Positions 11,686-26,349 are shown, counted from the stretch's first letter. The stretch is 64,000 nucleotides of DNA from Siphonodentalium dalli (GCA_032622095.1 CP136069.1:169936394-170000393); one strand, 5' to 3'. The notes: generated by a model from the sequence alone, not told the origin. A program made the numbers and translations.

Positions 11686-14270
11686 GCTGTTAATCCAACG
11701 ATCGCCATTCACTCAATGTTGCTATGTGTGGTTGTGTGTATAGCAGATATATTTAACAATAGAGGTAACTATGTTGATGCGGTTGCATTAAATGTAGAAC
11801 CTTTCGCGTATGTGTGTCCTTGGTTATTATTACATAGCTAGTAATTAAAGTCATTCTCAGCCAATTAATTATACCACGTGATCATGCCGTATTCAGAGGT
11901 ATCGGATCACCCCCTCCCGACACCTTTCTCACCAGGCGCACTGTGATGTCCACATCACTCGATACCGACCAGTTGTGACGCCACGGAAGCCCCCCCCCCC
12001 CCCCGGGAGATCACGCGATAATGACGTCACCTTCCGTGATGGCCTTGTCGTTTGGTTACTTCCGCAAACAGAACGCCAGCAAAAATGTTTTCAGATGCAA
12101 AAATTCAATCGTTTGTCGGCGATCTAATTTTAAATTTTAAATTCCCAATGGGTTCAGGAATGGTAACAGATATTCGCGAAGATACCATCAACTAATCTGG
12201 TTATGTAATACTAAGGTCATTAAACATTTTACTTGTCCGTACCAGTGCGTGTTTATGGACTCGACTGCGAAATTCGTAGAAAGTCATATCGGACCTCGTC
12301 TTTCCAGTTAAAACACAGTCTGCAATTTAAAATCTATGGGACTCATTTTTGTGTTGATAAATTGCGTTCATATCATACCAGCATGCATTATGTGATTAAA
12401 GCGAAATACTCGTGATTCATCACTTGATGGAAGCCACTATGACTAATATTGTGAGACACGGATAATATGAACTAGATATTTCCCAATACTCTCTGACTAT
12501 CTCTCATACTGTTCCATAGCCGTGCATTTTGAAAGGTTTGATATTGTAACTATCAAAATAAATGATGATCGGTCACATTCGTGAGACTGATCTCAGTACA
12601 CATACTTCTGCTTCTAAAAATGGCCATTATCAATATATCCATGTTTTACACGGTTCAAGATGAAACAGCATAAATAAAACCGTGTTTTTTTGTTCACTTC
12701 TCCTATACCTGGCAATGATTCTGCCTCGCATAATGGGAACGTTTGTGTGCTATTTTTGGACTAGCTGATTAACAAAACGGAACGAAAACGGGCTATTTTG
12801 ACTTGACAGGTATTTTCAGATAGAAAATCAGTTTTAGGGGGGTGGGTTTTTGGAAATATCTCGGCTTTTTGGATATCATTGCTTGTGATGTTGATATTAT
12901 TAAATCAGGTATATAATGATGAAAATTTTGATGCACCACTGACAGCTTTATACCGAAAAATGAAAAATTTATAGGAAATCTTCTGGAAAACGTTTTTGAA
13001 AAAACACTGCAATGTATGCATTTTTTGGGTATTTTCGTGAATTTTTCACAAAATTTGTTGGATAATATAACTTTTTGCACATCATAAATGTTAAGCAACC
13101 CAGATAGAATAAATATCTGATATTCAAGTATATTTTATTCAACATTTGTCTTATTTTATTGGTTTTACTGAAATTTGCAGGTCAAAAACACCAAAAAGGT
13201 CAAAAAAATATATTTTCCACATGTTCCGCCCTGGATACCTCAGTGTTTTGGAACCCCCATGGGACAAGGATAATTGGAGATAGCGTCAAAATTTCTACCC
13301 TTTCGTGTGACACTACCCTCAAATGGGGGCCGGTCTATAACAGCCCAAGGGCCTATTAGCGGCCCCAGACGATTTGATTCAAGTCGAGGAACCCATCCAT
13401 CAAAGCTCAGAGTGATCAGATATCGATAAGTATATTATTTTTCACTACGGATAATTTATAGTGGCCCAGTAAACAGTCGACGATAAGACGGTCTCGGACC
13501 AAATTGTGGACGAAGATGGAGAACTCTAAAATCAAGTGGCTTTTTGTGTCCGATATTTGACAAACCGGCAAAATTTCGTTTAACAAAATGTTTCTAAATA
13601 ACAGGCTATGGGCTATGTTATACTATAATTGACTGCTGTTAGCATTTAGCAATTAATCGATTCTGATAACTGAAACGGCATTTACAAAAATGCTGTTGTT
13701 GTTGGAATCTGATGATATTGGGACCATCGAATCGGATTGAGTACCTTTAATATATGTTGCTTACTAGTGTATTCATCAGTCGGTGAAGGTTCCAGGCCGA
13801 GATTACATTATTTATGTGACTTTGTGTGCAATGTAGCTTTGTGCCACTTACAATCATGGAATTTATCCAGGGTAATTAATTCAATGATTTGTGCGATATC
13901 GGCTCACTGAAAATCATGCAATTTCGAGCTGAGATCACCGCATGCTTTGAAGTAGATTATTCAGGAACAAATATAAACAAAGAAATACATTCCCTGCCTT
14001 GTTTGTTCAATGTTATAAAGTTTCCAGGTTTTGTACTTTTGGAATATGAATTCTACTGGTGTTAATCAGAGTAGATTCATGACATTATCGGGATAGGTTG
14101 ATCAAAATGACATCATTATTAAATATTGGTGTCTATACAATTAATTTCCGACGCACCAAAATAGACAAATCAGTGTCCTATATCTCATCCAAGTATAAAA
14201 CTATTTAAATTGGAGCCTACATGGACGTACCACACTTCATCAGCTCCAGCTGTATATATATATAGATACA
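11686..14270. other. Non-coding host DNA
   Basis: No exon or RNA gene recognised. Contains a poly-C run near 11990-12004. The minus frame 12793-13098 is rich in Lys, Phe and Ile and shows no known motif. Confidence 0.5.
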
Positions 14271-15004
14271 TTATATTAGCGAGCAGTCACAAAAATGTCT
14301 GAAGTAAACTTTATCCCAGCCAAGCTCGACAGGCTTCATCATCATCTCTTCTATCGGTATCGTAGTTTCTACGTGGAGAATTTGCTTCACAAGTTTCAAT
14401 GCGTATGCATTCTCATCCCGTATAGACACGGACATCTTTCCTCCTTCTGGTATCAAACGAATCATTTCTGATAGTAGAAGGTTCGCAACTTCATCCGAAT
14501 CGCCATACAAAACGGGCATGTAATATTGACAACTCTCGTTGGCTTCACGGAGGTATCCATAGCCAACGATCCGATCACCAATGAACGCAGCTTTTATGTG
14601 CGCTGCAGGGTGACCAAACATGAATTTATCAACGAACCAGTCTCTACCAATCGGAAACACTGTTTTATCATACTTCACAACAGCGTCCTTGACACCAGGC
14701 TCATCTTTGTTCCGAGTTGTAATTTTTTCGCCCTTTGCGGTAACGTCGGTCGCATCGATAGTGAACTTTGATGTCCGAACGCCATTAAAGAGGGTTTGCA
14801 TATCTCCCGTTTTTTTCAATCCATACCTTTGGTAAACTTCTATCAAATCCAAGACAGACACGACGGAAATATTTCTGTTTCCTGTTGCTTGTCTTGCTTT
14901 TATCAACAGCGCCACTCCCAAACGTTGCTTTCGCATATCTGGCCGAACAATCAAACATTCGACAGTACATAAATCGTCACTGAATGGAACATCCAGGACG
15001 GCAC
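14271..15004 (-). CDS. GNAT-1 acetyltransferase, exon 2 (most of the protein)
   Basis: This is the second coding exon of a 304-residue GCN5-related N-acetyltransferase; exon 1 is at 20691-20871. The acceptor TTTTCCAG lies at 15005 and restores a Gly codon split in phase 1. The acetyl-CoA loop is visible at residues 81-92 (RPDMRKQRLGVA, matching Q-x-x-G-x-A). The C-terminal half, with PVLYGDSDEVANLLL, resembles the second GNAT-like domain (YitH/HolE type, Acetyltransf_18) of invertebrate two-domain acetyltransferases; I assign that from memory of the family. The substrate is unknown and the enzyme is probably cytosolic. GNAT-2 at 39957-45981 shares the same layout and a run of over 25 identical residues, so the two are tandem paralogues. 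Phase, splice sites and total length all agree. Confidence 0.85.
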
Positions 15005-15309
15005 CTGGAAAATGATCAGATTACTTGTTAAAATGTCACTAATATGTTACTGATGTGTAATGGTCAGGAATGTTCTATTGTTTATCTGGGGGTGTTCAAA
15101 ACAAATAAACAGACGGCAGCTAATAAAACCGCAGAAGGAGTCCTATATATTTATTTACTGGAGGGAAATCTGCAGATAATAAGTTCAACAATCTGATCAC
15201 AGCCTAAGTTAAACAAATCAGTATTATATACAGGGTTAACAACCATTGGTTTATCTGAAAATGACTAAAGCACTTCGCGGTGTGTAGCTTAAACATCACA
15301 CACAAACAT

Positions 15310-17790
15310 TTTGTTACCACTACCATCACCACTGCCATTAAAAATACCAGTAGCACTACCATTACCACTAGCACTACCATTACCACTACCATTACCACTA
15401 CCACTACCATTATCATCACCACTACCATTACCACTATCATTACCACTATCATCACCACTGCCATCTCCACTGCCATCTCCACTGCTTTAAAAACTACCAT
15501 TAGCATTGCCACTACCATTACCACTACCATTACCATTACCACAACATTTACCACTACCGTAACCACCACCATTACCATTATCACTACCATAACCATTACC
15601 ACCACCACTACCATTATCATTACTATTACCATTACAACTACCGTTATCATTACTATTATTACCACTACTATTACCACGACCATTACCACTATCAATACCA
15701 ATATCATTACCACGACCAATACCACTACCATTATCAATATCATTACCACTACAATTATCAGTACCACTACTATCATTACCATTATTACCACCACCATTAC
15801 CACTATCATTACCGCTACCACTATCATTACCACTATCATTACCATTAAAATTACAACGACCATTACCACTGTCATAACCGCTACCACTACCATTACCACG
15901 ACCATTACCACGACCATTACCACTATCAATAACGCTACCACTACCATTACCACGACCACTGCCATTACCACTACAATTATAATTATCAATATCATTACCA
16001 TTACCACTACAATTACCAGTACCATAACCATTACCACCACCACTACCATTACTATTACCATTACAACGACCATTACCACTATCATTACCGCTACCACTAT
16101 CATTACCAATATCATAAACACTACAATCACCACTACCATTATCATTACCACTACATTACCACTACAATTACCGTTAACGTTACCACTACCATTACCACAG
16201 CCATCACACTACCACTACAAGTACCACCACCACTACAACTATCATTACACCATCAGTACAATTACCATCACCACTACCAACATAATTACCACTACCATTG
16301 CCACAATCATTAACACTACCATTACCACTATCATTACAATTATCACTACCATTACAACTAACATTACCATTACCACAACAATTGTCATTACCATCACCAT
16401 TACCACCACACTACAACTACCATTACACCATCATTAGCACTACCGTCACCATTACAATTACCATCACCACTACCATTACCAATAATACCACCATTACCAT
16501 TATCATTACCACCACCATTACCACTACAATTACTACTACCACAACCATTAACATTGTCAATACAATTATCACTACCAGTTCCACTACCATTACCACCACC
16601 ATTAACATTAAGACTAGGATTACCCACTACCATAACCACTACCATTACCACTACCATTACCACTACCATTACCACTACCATTACCACTACCATTACCACT
16701 ACCATTACCACTACAATTACCACTACCATTACCACTACCATTACCACTACCATTACCACTACCATCACAATTACTATTACCATTATAATCACCACTACCA
16801 TTGCAACTACCATTACCACCACCACTACCACTACCATTACCAATAACACTACCATTACCATTATCATTACCACCGCCATTACCACTACCACTACAATTAT
16901 CACTAACATTACCATTATCATTACCATTACCACTACCAGTTCCACTACCATTACCACTACCATTACCACTACCATTACCACTACAATTACCACTACCATT
17001 ACCACTACCATTACCACTACCATCACAATTACTATTACCATTATAATCACCACTACCATTGCAACTACCATTACCACCACCACTACCACTACCATTACCA
17101 ATAACACTACCATTACCATTATCATTACCACCGCCATTACCACTACCACTACAATTATCACTAACATTACCATTATCATTACCATTACCACTACCAGTTC
17201 CACTACCATTACCACTACCAGTACCACACCATTGACATTACCACTATAATTACCATAACCGCTACCATTACCACTACCATAACCACTAATATTACCACCA
17301 ACCTTACCGCTACCATTACCACTACCATAACCACTACCATCACCATTATAATCACCACTACCATTGCAACTACCATTACCATTACCGTTACCATTAGCAG
17401 TACCACAACCACTACCACTAACACTACCATTACCACTACCATTACCATCACCACTACCACTACCACTACCATTACCATTATCAGTACTGCTATCAGTATC
17501 ATTACCACTACCATTACCACTACCATTACCACTACCATTACCACCACCATTACAACTACCATTACCAGTGTCAGTACCAGTACCATTATCAGTACCATTA
17601 CCACTACCATTATCATTACCAGTATTACCACTACCATCACCACTACCGTTACAACTAGCACTTCCTCTATCATTAGCACGACCACAATGACCGTTACCAC
17701 CACCACCATGACCACTACCATTACCACCACGACCATCACCATTACCACCACCACAATGACGATTACCATTGCCATTACAAGAACATGGAA
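15310..17790. repeat. 2.5-kb CCATTACCACTA-type microsatellite
   Basis: A continuous trinucleotide/hexanucleotide array (ACC, ATT and ACT mixed, often as CCATTACCACTA) with no other content. Its lack of stop codons gives long spurious frames on both strands (Thr/Ile-rich forward, Val/Met-rich reverse). It includes a higher-order duplication with a period of about 258 bp: the ACCATCACAATTACTATTAC block at 16761 recurs at 17019. Confidence 0.95.
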
Positions 17791-18499
17791 AAATAGAACA
17801 AATTCGTTCTTAATTATTTCAATTAGATCTCAGCTTAAGAGTAAGGCGCAATTTAATTTTAATTTAGCATCTCATGTTCGCAATTCAGTTCGAACAGGTA
17901 CCTTCGATATATATCGGAAACATGTTCTTACATTACGGTCACATAGGCAGCGTTACTTCAGTGAATGATAACTTCTCTAAAGTTCTACGCTCTAATGTCA
18001 TATTCATGATATTGTTTGCAGTTAAGCTATTTTACAACTGTTATAGAGCTTTAATATATATGGGCTTATAAATTCTTAAAATAACAAATACATGAGTGTT
18101 AAAATGCACACATATATAGCAATTGAAATGAATATATTTGTGTGCGTATACATAGACATCGTATACATATGTATACATATGTCTAGTGGTAACCGAATCT
18201 ATATTGAAATTATTGATACACATCAGCGCATCCATGTGTGTTATGTTGCTTATATTTGACATTAGTATGGAGATAGTTATGATAATCGTTTATCGCGAGT
18301 TCACATACTGTTTTAAATAATATATATTATAAATATTTACTCCATATCTATATGTATTTAAGAGAATAAAGAATTGAGTTGACCACCAACCCACCCTAGC
18401 ATGCCTTCCGGCATCTTCTATGAATTATTCTATGTATCGGTTTTTGCTAACTGACTATATGAATTCCCTGATTCCCATCCTCATATATTAATATGACAG

Positions 18500-20120
18500 T
18501 TGAGTGACTTAATTTTCAAACAACTTGTCGAGTTTGTGAAATTGGAACGCCAAAATCTCCTTAGAACGAACTCTAATAACTTTGTTGGATATCGGCGACA
18601 AAAACAGCATCGTAGCATTGGAGAGACTATAATTTTGGTGGAAATTAGTGCTAAACTAATTTAAATCTGCTTTAGTGCCCCTATCCTCCCAGATCATGAC
18701 TCGAACGGCGCCACGTTTGACTCATTTAAACCACATCCATTGGACTCCTGATATCATCTTGATGTATGTGTATAAGTTACTCTCCAACTAAACAAATTAT
18801 CAAATTTAGAGCCCCCCACCCTCTCTCACCCAAACGGGACCAATTTTGCATCTTTAAATCACACGATTAGATTCCTCATATCACGGAGAAGAATATGTTG
18901 GTGCCCCTTGCACCCTGACTCGAACGATGCCATATCATGGAGATGATTATGTATATATAAATTTAGTGTATATCAGCAACACAAATATCAGTTAGCTGCC
19001 TCTCCCACTTCTCTAGCCCTGACACAAACATCATCACTTTAGAAAATATTTAACCCGCACCATCATCTTCCTCGTATAAAGTTACCCCTTTTAGATCCCT
19101 TTGGTTTTAGAAAATGTCGGTGCCATCTGGATTATCTCCTGTGAAGTTATATAGAACAGACAGACTTTCGCAAATAAAGGCACCAAAATGTGGCGTCTTT
19201 TATCCCACACGATTTGATTCATCGCATCATGTGAGAAGAACGTTTATGAATTTGGTGGAAGTTGGCGCTATACAGAATTTTGATCAGTTGTGATGACCCT
19301 CCCCTTCTTATCCCTGACTCAAGCGGCGCTACGTTTGATATATTTCAATCACACTATTAGACGCATTATGAAGATGACTATATATACGTTTGGTGGAAAT
19401 CGGCTACTAAACAAATTCGTATAAAATGTAATCCTCCCATCTCACCCAAACGGCACTAATTTTGCGTATATAAACCACACGATTAGATTCCTCTACCACG
19501 GAGAAGAATGTGTATCAATTTGGTGGAGATCGGCCCTAAAACTGTCGTTTTTATAAACAAATTTTGCCCCCCCCCCTCCACCTCTATGTAACCAAATCGA
19601 ACGCCCCTAATCATGTCATTTTTAAACCACATAATTAAGACTCTCCTGATATCATGGAGACGATTATGTATACGTTTCATGGTAATCGGTGACTAAACAC
19701 ATTATTATCAAATTTAGTTCCCCCATCTCTCGTCCAAACGGCACCAATAAATCGCACGATTATATTCCTTGTATCATGTGTATGTGTACCAATTTGGAGG
19801 AAATCAGCGCTAAAAATATTTTATTCAATTTTCGTGCCCCTCTCCCCTTCGGTGCACCCTGACTCGAACGGTGCCACATTTGACGTCTATAAACAAGACC
19901 ATTAGATTCCTCATTTCAGGGAGATGAGTATGTATTTGGTGGAAATCGGCGACAACAAGTTATACTGCCCCTTACCTTTTCTGCCTCTGACAACAACAGC
20001 GTCACTTTAGAACACGCACCATCTTCATCGTAACAACGTTAACCCTGTTAGACCCCATTTGTGCCATCTAGATGCCCCAATAAATTTCTATAGAATACAG
20101 GCAGGCAGATAAATATGCAA
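18500..20120. repeat. Degenerate tandem repeat inside GNAT-1 intron
   Basis: A cycle of phrases recurs several times with heavy divergence: CTCGAACGGCGCCAC, ACCACACGATTAGATTCCTC, CATGGAGATGATTATGTAT, TTTGGTGGAAATCGGC, AACAAATTATC and CCCCTCTC. Unit length is around 190 bp with variable spacing. A single related piece lies at about 50140-50310. Confidence 0.6.
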
Positions 20121-20690
20121 ATTTTGACGAGTGCCACACATAATCATGGAGGGATTTCCAACAATGCACAAATCAAAATTTCAGTACATCATGATTTGAC
20201 ACCATAAAAGTTATGTTTGAAAATATACAGTTTAACACTTAAAGTAATCGAAAATATCAACATTAGGGTGAACAAAGAATATGCAACGCTGATTTGTAGA
20301 AAAAAACTATTGAATGGAAGGTCCATTACATTGGCACCATTACATGTAGCATGCATAGCAGAATGGGCATGCTACTACGCATCGGACTGATGGGAGAAGG
20401 ACCAGTATAATTAGGCAACAACAGTTTCTGTCTAAGTTTATACTTCATGGAAGTAAAAGTACATTTTAATAACAAGTTTTCGTCTCAAAGCTCACATCAT
20501 TGCTTAGTAAATTAAAATGTCTATCTAGCCGTCGTTTGTTATTGTTTATTCTGTTTATTTGCGCACACCCATGTCACTTGTTGAATATATTGGTTCCTGA
20601 TACAAAATTGCAAAGCTCTAAAAACGTAGTAACCTTACTCCCTCCAACCTTAGTATACCGACATATATGAGTGTGTGTATATAAACGTAC

Positions 20691-20871
20691 CCAACAGTTC
20701 ATCGTCTCCATCCACAGCGATGAACAAATTACCAGGGAACACCTCAATCAGTGACGTCAGATAATGTGCGTCGAGTGGCCAATCAGGTGTATGAGCTTTG
20801 TAGAAAGCTGAAATCCGTGCGACATCTTTAGCAACCGCCGGTTTTACTGTAAAATCCTTTGTCTGATCCAT
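20691..20871 (-). CDS. GNAT-1 acetyltransferase, exon 1
   Basis: Encodes the first 60 residues, beginning MDQTKDFTVKPA, then the start of the GNAT fold (VARISAFYKAHTPDWPLDAH and EVFPGNLFIAVDGDDELLG). The donor G|GTACGT follows at 20690 and leaves phase 1. I chose the ATG at 20871 over one 15 codons upstream because GNAT-2 exon 1 starts at the same aligned residue. Upstream on the minus strand a pyrimidine tract ending CTGTAG at 20927 looks like the acceptor of a 5'-UTR intron; GNAT-2 has an equivalent one at 46042. Confidence 0.8.
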
Positions 20872-20926
20872 TGCAGAGGATTCTTTCCCGAAGTCGTGTG
20901 TATGTTCGCGTATCAACTAGTTGCAC

Positions 20927-23900
20927 CTACAGAGACAGAAGCAATATTAGTCCAAACGCCGAGGCATAAATGTGTGTTTTAGTGTATAAAGCATTTTTGT
21001 GTGAAAGTTCGGCCATTTTTACCACAATCTTTGTTTTATCCAGATTTCTCAAATTCCTCAAGTCTGCCAGTGGATTCTTCAGAATCAACCCGAGACCACC
21101 CGAATGAGAAAAACGTCATACACGAAAACACGCATTTGCAATTTTAACACTGGATTCCTACACCGAGTGGGCTTTATATATACATTGAGCTCCCAGGATG
21201 TTTTCGACTATAGTATACACACCTATATGCCCGATGTTAGTAATGTTGTAAATGCACTATCTACCTGAAACTCAACCTGGATGATCCTGGTCGAGCTGTA
21301 ATCATTATAAAATAAGAAAAATATTCACACCGACCATATATTGCTTACGACATTGTTATTTAGCTTCAATAAATGCATTGTTTTAGTGGTCGATCATCAA
21401 AGTCGCGCACATTATTGGTGTAAAACTCTTTTTATGTGACAAGTTGTGATAATTATTAATCATGTTTTATACATAACTAGGTGCAACTGGTGGTTAAAAA
21501 AACAAATCGTAAAAGACCGGCGAAAATTCTGCGTACAAAAGCGTGGTTTTCACAACCCATATAAACCTGCTAAATCGGCATTACACATGCCAGAATTGGC
21601 GATTAGTGTACGAAACTTGACAATATAAGTAATTGAGTTTTAGCAGAATACGTTCGAACTTCGATATCAAATTAGTCAAAACTTCCAAAGCCAATTTTGC
21701 TGACGAGACAATATTGTCAGTTCCTGCAACTTGAATTGGAGTTTGCTATTACTGCGGTGCACGTTTGTTATGGGTTGGCAAATTTTGGGTTAAGATACTG
21801 TAAAGTCCTTTTAATTCGTGGGGGTCTGTTATTCGTTGATTTCGTGGTTTTGCTCAACCACGAAATCAACAACGAACGAAATAATCGAATTTTGCGTTAA
21901 ATGAACAAAAAACCCATATATAATATACGAGATGGAAATAAAGATCGGGCATTAAGGTTTGTTTTCTAAGCCGTAAAATTTATGTATAGAAAAACACAGA
22001 AGACGAGATGAAACGTAATCTTTTTCAATACAATATAATTCATTCACCGAAACAAAATTGATATGCTACATCCTCTGATCTCGGCTATGATAGTTTGTAT
22101 AAAATGCTCAATGCATTGGTTTCTTTAAAAGGCTATGTGTTTACAAATAACCACGTGCAGACTAAATAATACAATAAATACCTACTTGGCCAAAGTTTGA
22201 AATGAAGCTGGTAGCTATTATGGTAATGATTACGTGATGTGCTTTCAGCGCACGAATACCTTGGGGTCTAATTTCTCAATAGTGCACACATAATTTGTGT
22301 CATGCAGCTGCTATTGTAGGACCTGTTGATATGCATTAAAATTATATCTGATCCACGAATTCATGTACCGACGAAAAAGCCTTTTGATGACAAACCACGA
22401 ACATTGATGGCAACGAAATCATAGCCAATCGCAGTATACACTAGGATGGACAGGAAGCATTATTTTTCTGAAGGCACTAGGATCGGGATGGGATGGCGAA
22501 CAAAAATGAAGCAGCCATTAAGAGGGATTATGTGAAACGGTCTTATAGGTAATTAAATATTAAACAGTGTTACTTTACACCCGGAGGACATGAATTTACA
22601 GGTTGATATATCTAATATAACACACTGTGACGCTGTCAGTATACCCACCATGTTAAGTGGTATTGCTATATTTGGTATCATATACGTGGGTAAAGTGATG
22701 CATTGTCGCGGTCTGTGGCTGCTGAGGGCGATTCGAGGAAAAATAAGTCTCTGCATGAAATATTCGGGAATTGATCATGTTAGCTTTATCACAACCAACG
22801 CCGATAGTTAAGACATTTTAAATATATATGTTCTGGAGAGGTTGTTACATGGCTTCCTTCGATTTGACGCATCCCGTTGTCTCCATAAAACTACACAATG
22901 TCTGAAAAGATGAATCAGTATTGAGTATTTATGTCTGCCAGATTATTGAAAACGTGGTTGAATAATATTTGTGTTGTGTTGTTGTTTTGGTCCTTTACAC
23001 GATAAAAAATAGTCCTGCAAATGGCTGCCAAAGAATAAAATATGGAATGAAAAATGTTTTTTTTATTTTCTCGCTGACAGTCATGACTTCATATGGTAGA
23101 CTGAGTGCATACCCTATAGTTGGGTTCATAGCCAAGATAATGCAGTGTGTTTTTTGAAAATATTTCCTTTCAAACTGTCTATCGACCTACATGAAAGAAT
23201 GGTTGTTTTTATTTTTTAAAACCATACTTTAATATAGCATACATTGCTTATAAAGGACAATGATTGTTTGAAATTGAGATGTTTTGAAAATTCACGAATG
23301 TGGCGCCTCATTAAATATGATTTCACCGGGACCAACACCCATCTTGCTTGAAATTCCAACAAACCACCATATGCTGTGCTCTGGTAGTAGAGTTAAAATA
23401 CTAACATGTATTCCCAGTGGCCCTCACGGAAAGTCAGCGCTGCCTGTATGTTTTTATCTACGTTCAAGCTTAATGTATGTTTGGCTGTCACATGGTATGT
23501 ATACATTTAACGGTATGTGGCACGGGCTCAGTTGAATAAATCACTTCTTTCTTTCACGTCCTTCAAATTGGTGAACATTAAATGTGAGTCTCCCTAGCGT
23601 GCTTGCATTGAGGGGTGATTGAAAGGCTACGCACATGAATCGTTTTTAGCATATTGATGCTTATAAATAAATTAATATATTTATTATAATTAAATAAATA
23701 AAATGAGTAAATAAACAAATATCACACAAACAATTATGTACTGTTGGAATCCAGGACACACGGAACTACTCGACATTGAGTAAAACCCTCGTCTTATGCT
23801 AAGGATGCCAAAACTACACGAATATTCATAATATGACGAAATGTATTGTAATATAATACATTATTATAAGAAATGATAAACAGAAGATGTACCTGCATGG

Positions 23901-24808
23901 TGTAGAAACTTACCCAACAGGTCGGGGGGGGGGTCGGAAAAAAATTACAGGATACAAGGACCGGGTGGGTGGGTGTCCCCGAGCCCAAGACAAATTACAG
24001 CTTCAAAATGAATTGTAACAATCAGATTCATATAGTAGTGCATGCTATAGCCTTATACAAGTGAGGGGGGCTCTATATTTTAATTTTGTGTCCACAAATT
24101 ATCCCTTTAACAGTTGAAACCATGGGGTGGGTCCGGTTTTGGTCGAGGAAAAAAATTGCATTGAAAAAAAAATCCATTCTCATCTTTTCTCATAGTTTAT
24201 CATGGCTTTTTTAAAACTTATTATACACAGAGGATACCTGCGTGTTTTGAGTGAATACCGGAAGTATCCCATGAGTGGTCACAGTGAGATATAACATATA
24301 CAACTGTATACAACTACATACAACATAAATAATGTACCATCAATACAACAAAATACATAAATAGTAACTAACATAGAAATTCATATTGCAGTTCTTGGTT
24401 CCCTCATTCCTTGAAATCCCACTGGAAACCCTAGTACTTTTAAATAAATACCGGTAAAGTATGACCCATTCATTAGATTGATTTGCTGTCAAAACCCGAA
24501 AAACTGGTCGAAGTAAATGGTCGATGTCGATACACGATTACAGTGACTTAAGTCACATAATGACGTGTTGTTCACTGATTGGAGCATTAAAGGGCTCCAG
24601 ATTCAATCTCAGAGCCCCCTGACCCCTCCCGTACTCTCCCCCCTCAGGCTTTCGGGAGATGCCTTCGGCATCTCCTTCTGGGATACTACTCGCCTCGACA
24701 TTTTGTAGGAGAGCTACTCGCCACTCGCCTAGAATCATTTTAAGGGGAGCTCCTCATTGCTCACTAGTGATTTCACCATATGGAGAGGACTGGAACTGTG
24801 TTTATTTA
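20927..24808. other. Non-coding host DNA upstream of GNAT-1
   Basis: No exon recognised. There is a perfect-looking hairpin at 21831-21876 (GTTGATTTCGTGG pairing with CCACGAAATCAAC), an AT-rich patch at 23660-23720 and a G-run near 23925. Confidence 0.5.
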
Positions 24809-25087
24809 TATAGGAGATATAGCACAGTGGCAATGTTATATTTATTGCCTCCGAAACATGCCGAGCCGAGCTGGCCCTTAGAACATGATTGGGACTATAC
24901 AACACACCAGGTGCCTATTTTTAGAAGCAAATTTAATTTTTGAGACGGTGCAATTGTTTTTTGGATTGGGTGGGATTCGAACCCCGTTCCATGACGGCGA
25001 GCACGCCTTGCGACTCAAAATCCGACGTCAATACCACACGGCCAGAAGCTCAAATGGCCACTGTACTGTGCTCTATCTCCTATATAT
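24809..25087 (-). mobile_element. B-box-containing repeat with inverted termini, copy 2
   Basis: The left end ATATAGGAGATATAGCACAG is mirrored at the right by CTGTGCTATCTCCTATAT, and the flanks are TATA-rich. The inner part carries the same tRNA-like head with GGTTCGAA(T/C)CC on the minus strand as at 2187 and 26029. It looks like a non-autonomous DNA element that captured a tRNA-like sequence, or a SINE inside such an element. Confidence 0.6.
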
Positions 25088-26028
25088 ATACTATAGAGAC
25101 CTTAAAATGTGCATATACATGTAGTGTCCTAAGTGCGACGTCAGATTACAGCGGCCATTTGAGCTTCCTTTTTTGGGGTTGCTTCGGTGGCCATGTGTAA
25201 AGCCCGAAGCCGCCATCGCATGCCGCCGCCAGTCATATTGGTCACAAGCCACCGCCAGCCATATTATCTCCAACGCCAGCCACATGAAAACATCTCCGCC
25301 GCCGGAATTGTAAAATGGCTGAGCCATGGCATGGACTTATATGTTAAGGACAACTGTACTGCGAATCACAAATAACTAAACCGCATTGCCTAATATTGGC
25401 ATTCTCGTATGTACACGGCATGGTTGTTACACTTTCAGAACACCCGGGGCCTCTCATTGTGGAATAGACTATAGTTTAAAGTATAAATTGTTTATTTCGA
25501 CACGACTCAGTCTCAGATATCGCTGACATTTGTCAATATATGCACATAACCCATAGAAGAGAATAGAAAATAGTTTGAAATATTATATATCAATACTATC
25601 GGATTCAGCATCAAATGATGAATGCATATATCGCAAGATGCCAGTGATGATATAGCTGTCTGAAGTCGACAGAAGTCCCAATGTAACTTATACCGATTAT
25701 ATAGATGGGGAAACTACATATAATTAGCAATCCCTGCCAGTCCTTTACTGACTCCTTCATGTATTTCGCCATAGTGGAAAAGCCCAACACCAAAAGAATG
25801 CCTGGACTTCTACGGGTTCACAACAAACGCCAAAACTAGCGGGTGTCTATAACCGGGGATTACGACAATTTCTGAAACGAAAAACGCTGAATGATAACGT
25901 CTAAGCCGGCTGAGCTGCCATATTTCGTCAGCCACGAATGTCGCGACTGATCCGGCTTAGCTAGATAACCAGCCACGAAAATTGGTTGAGCCAGCCGTGA
26001 AAACTAGTTGTCGTGGCTTCGGGTCTTG

Positions 26029-26215
26029 CCGTGTGGTATTGACGTCGGACTTTGAATCGCAAGGCGCGCTCGCCATCATGGGCTGGGGTTCGAATCCCAC
26101 CCAATCAAGTAGATGTAGCCTCCACATAATACTCAGCACATTGAGGGTGATGGAGTATCACGTAGATGTGCAATCCCAAAAGAATTTGCACTGTCTCAAA
26201 AATCAAATTTGTGTT
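26029..26215 (+). mobile_element. B-box-containing repeat, copy 3
   Basis: Plus-strand copy: GCCGTGTGGTATTGACGTCG, then GGGTTCGAATCCCACCCAAT, then the reverse of the body seen at 2187. About 65 bp not present in copy 1 interrupt it. The A-box region is weak; the B box is perfect. Confidence 0.6.
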
Positions 26216-26349
26216 TATTTAATCAAATTGTTGGTGTTTTTACCTTACACATGCACATATTTTAACCTATTGCTAATAAGGGACACAACTATCCTGTTAA
26301 AATGGGTATTTTACCTTTATAACCATAAATATTTGGGGTTTTAAAGGTT

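Larger units (their letters stand above)
15005..20690 (-). other. GNAT-1 intron 1 (5.7 kb)
   Basis: Starts GTACGT at 20690 and ends TTTTCCAG at 15005. It carries the microsatellite at 15310-17790, a degenerate tandem repeat at 18500-20120 and otherwise non-coding DNA. Confidence 0.75.

Noticed and set aside
15204-17775. Long open frames (up to 385 codons) of Thr/Ile or Val/Met repeats
   Set aside because: They are stop-free readings of the microsatellite in an intron, present on both strands and in several frames.
26029-26105. Functional tRNA gene
   Set aside because: The B box is perfect but the acceptor and anticodon stems do not close, and the sequence is part of a repeat with other copies.
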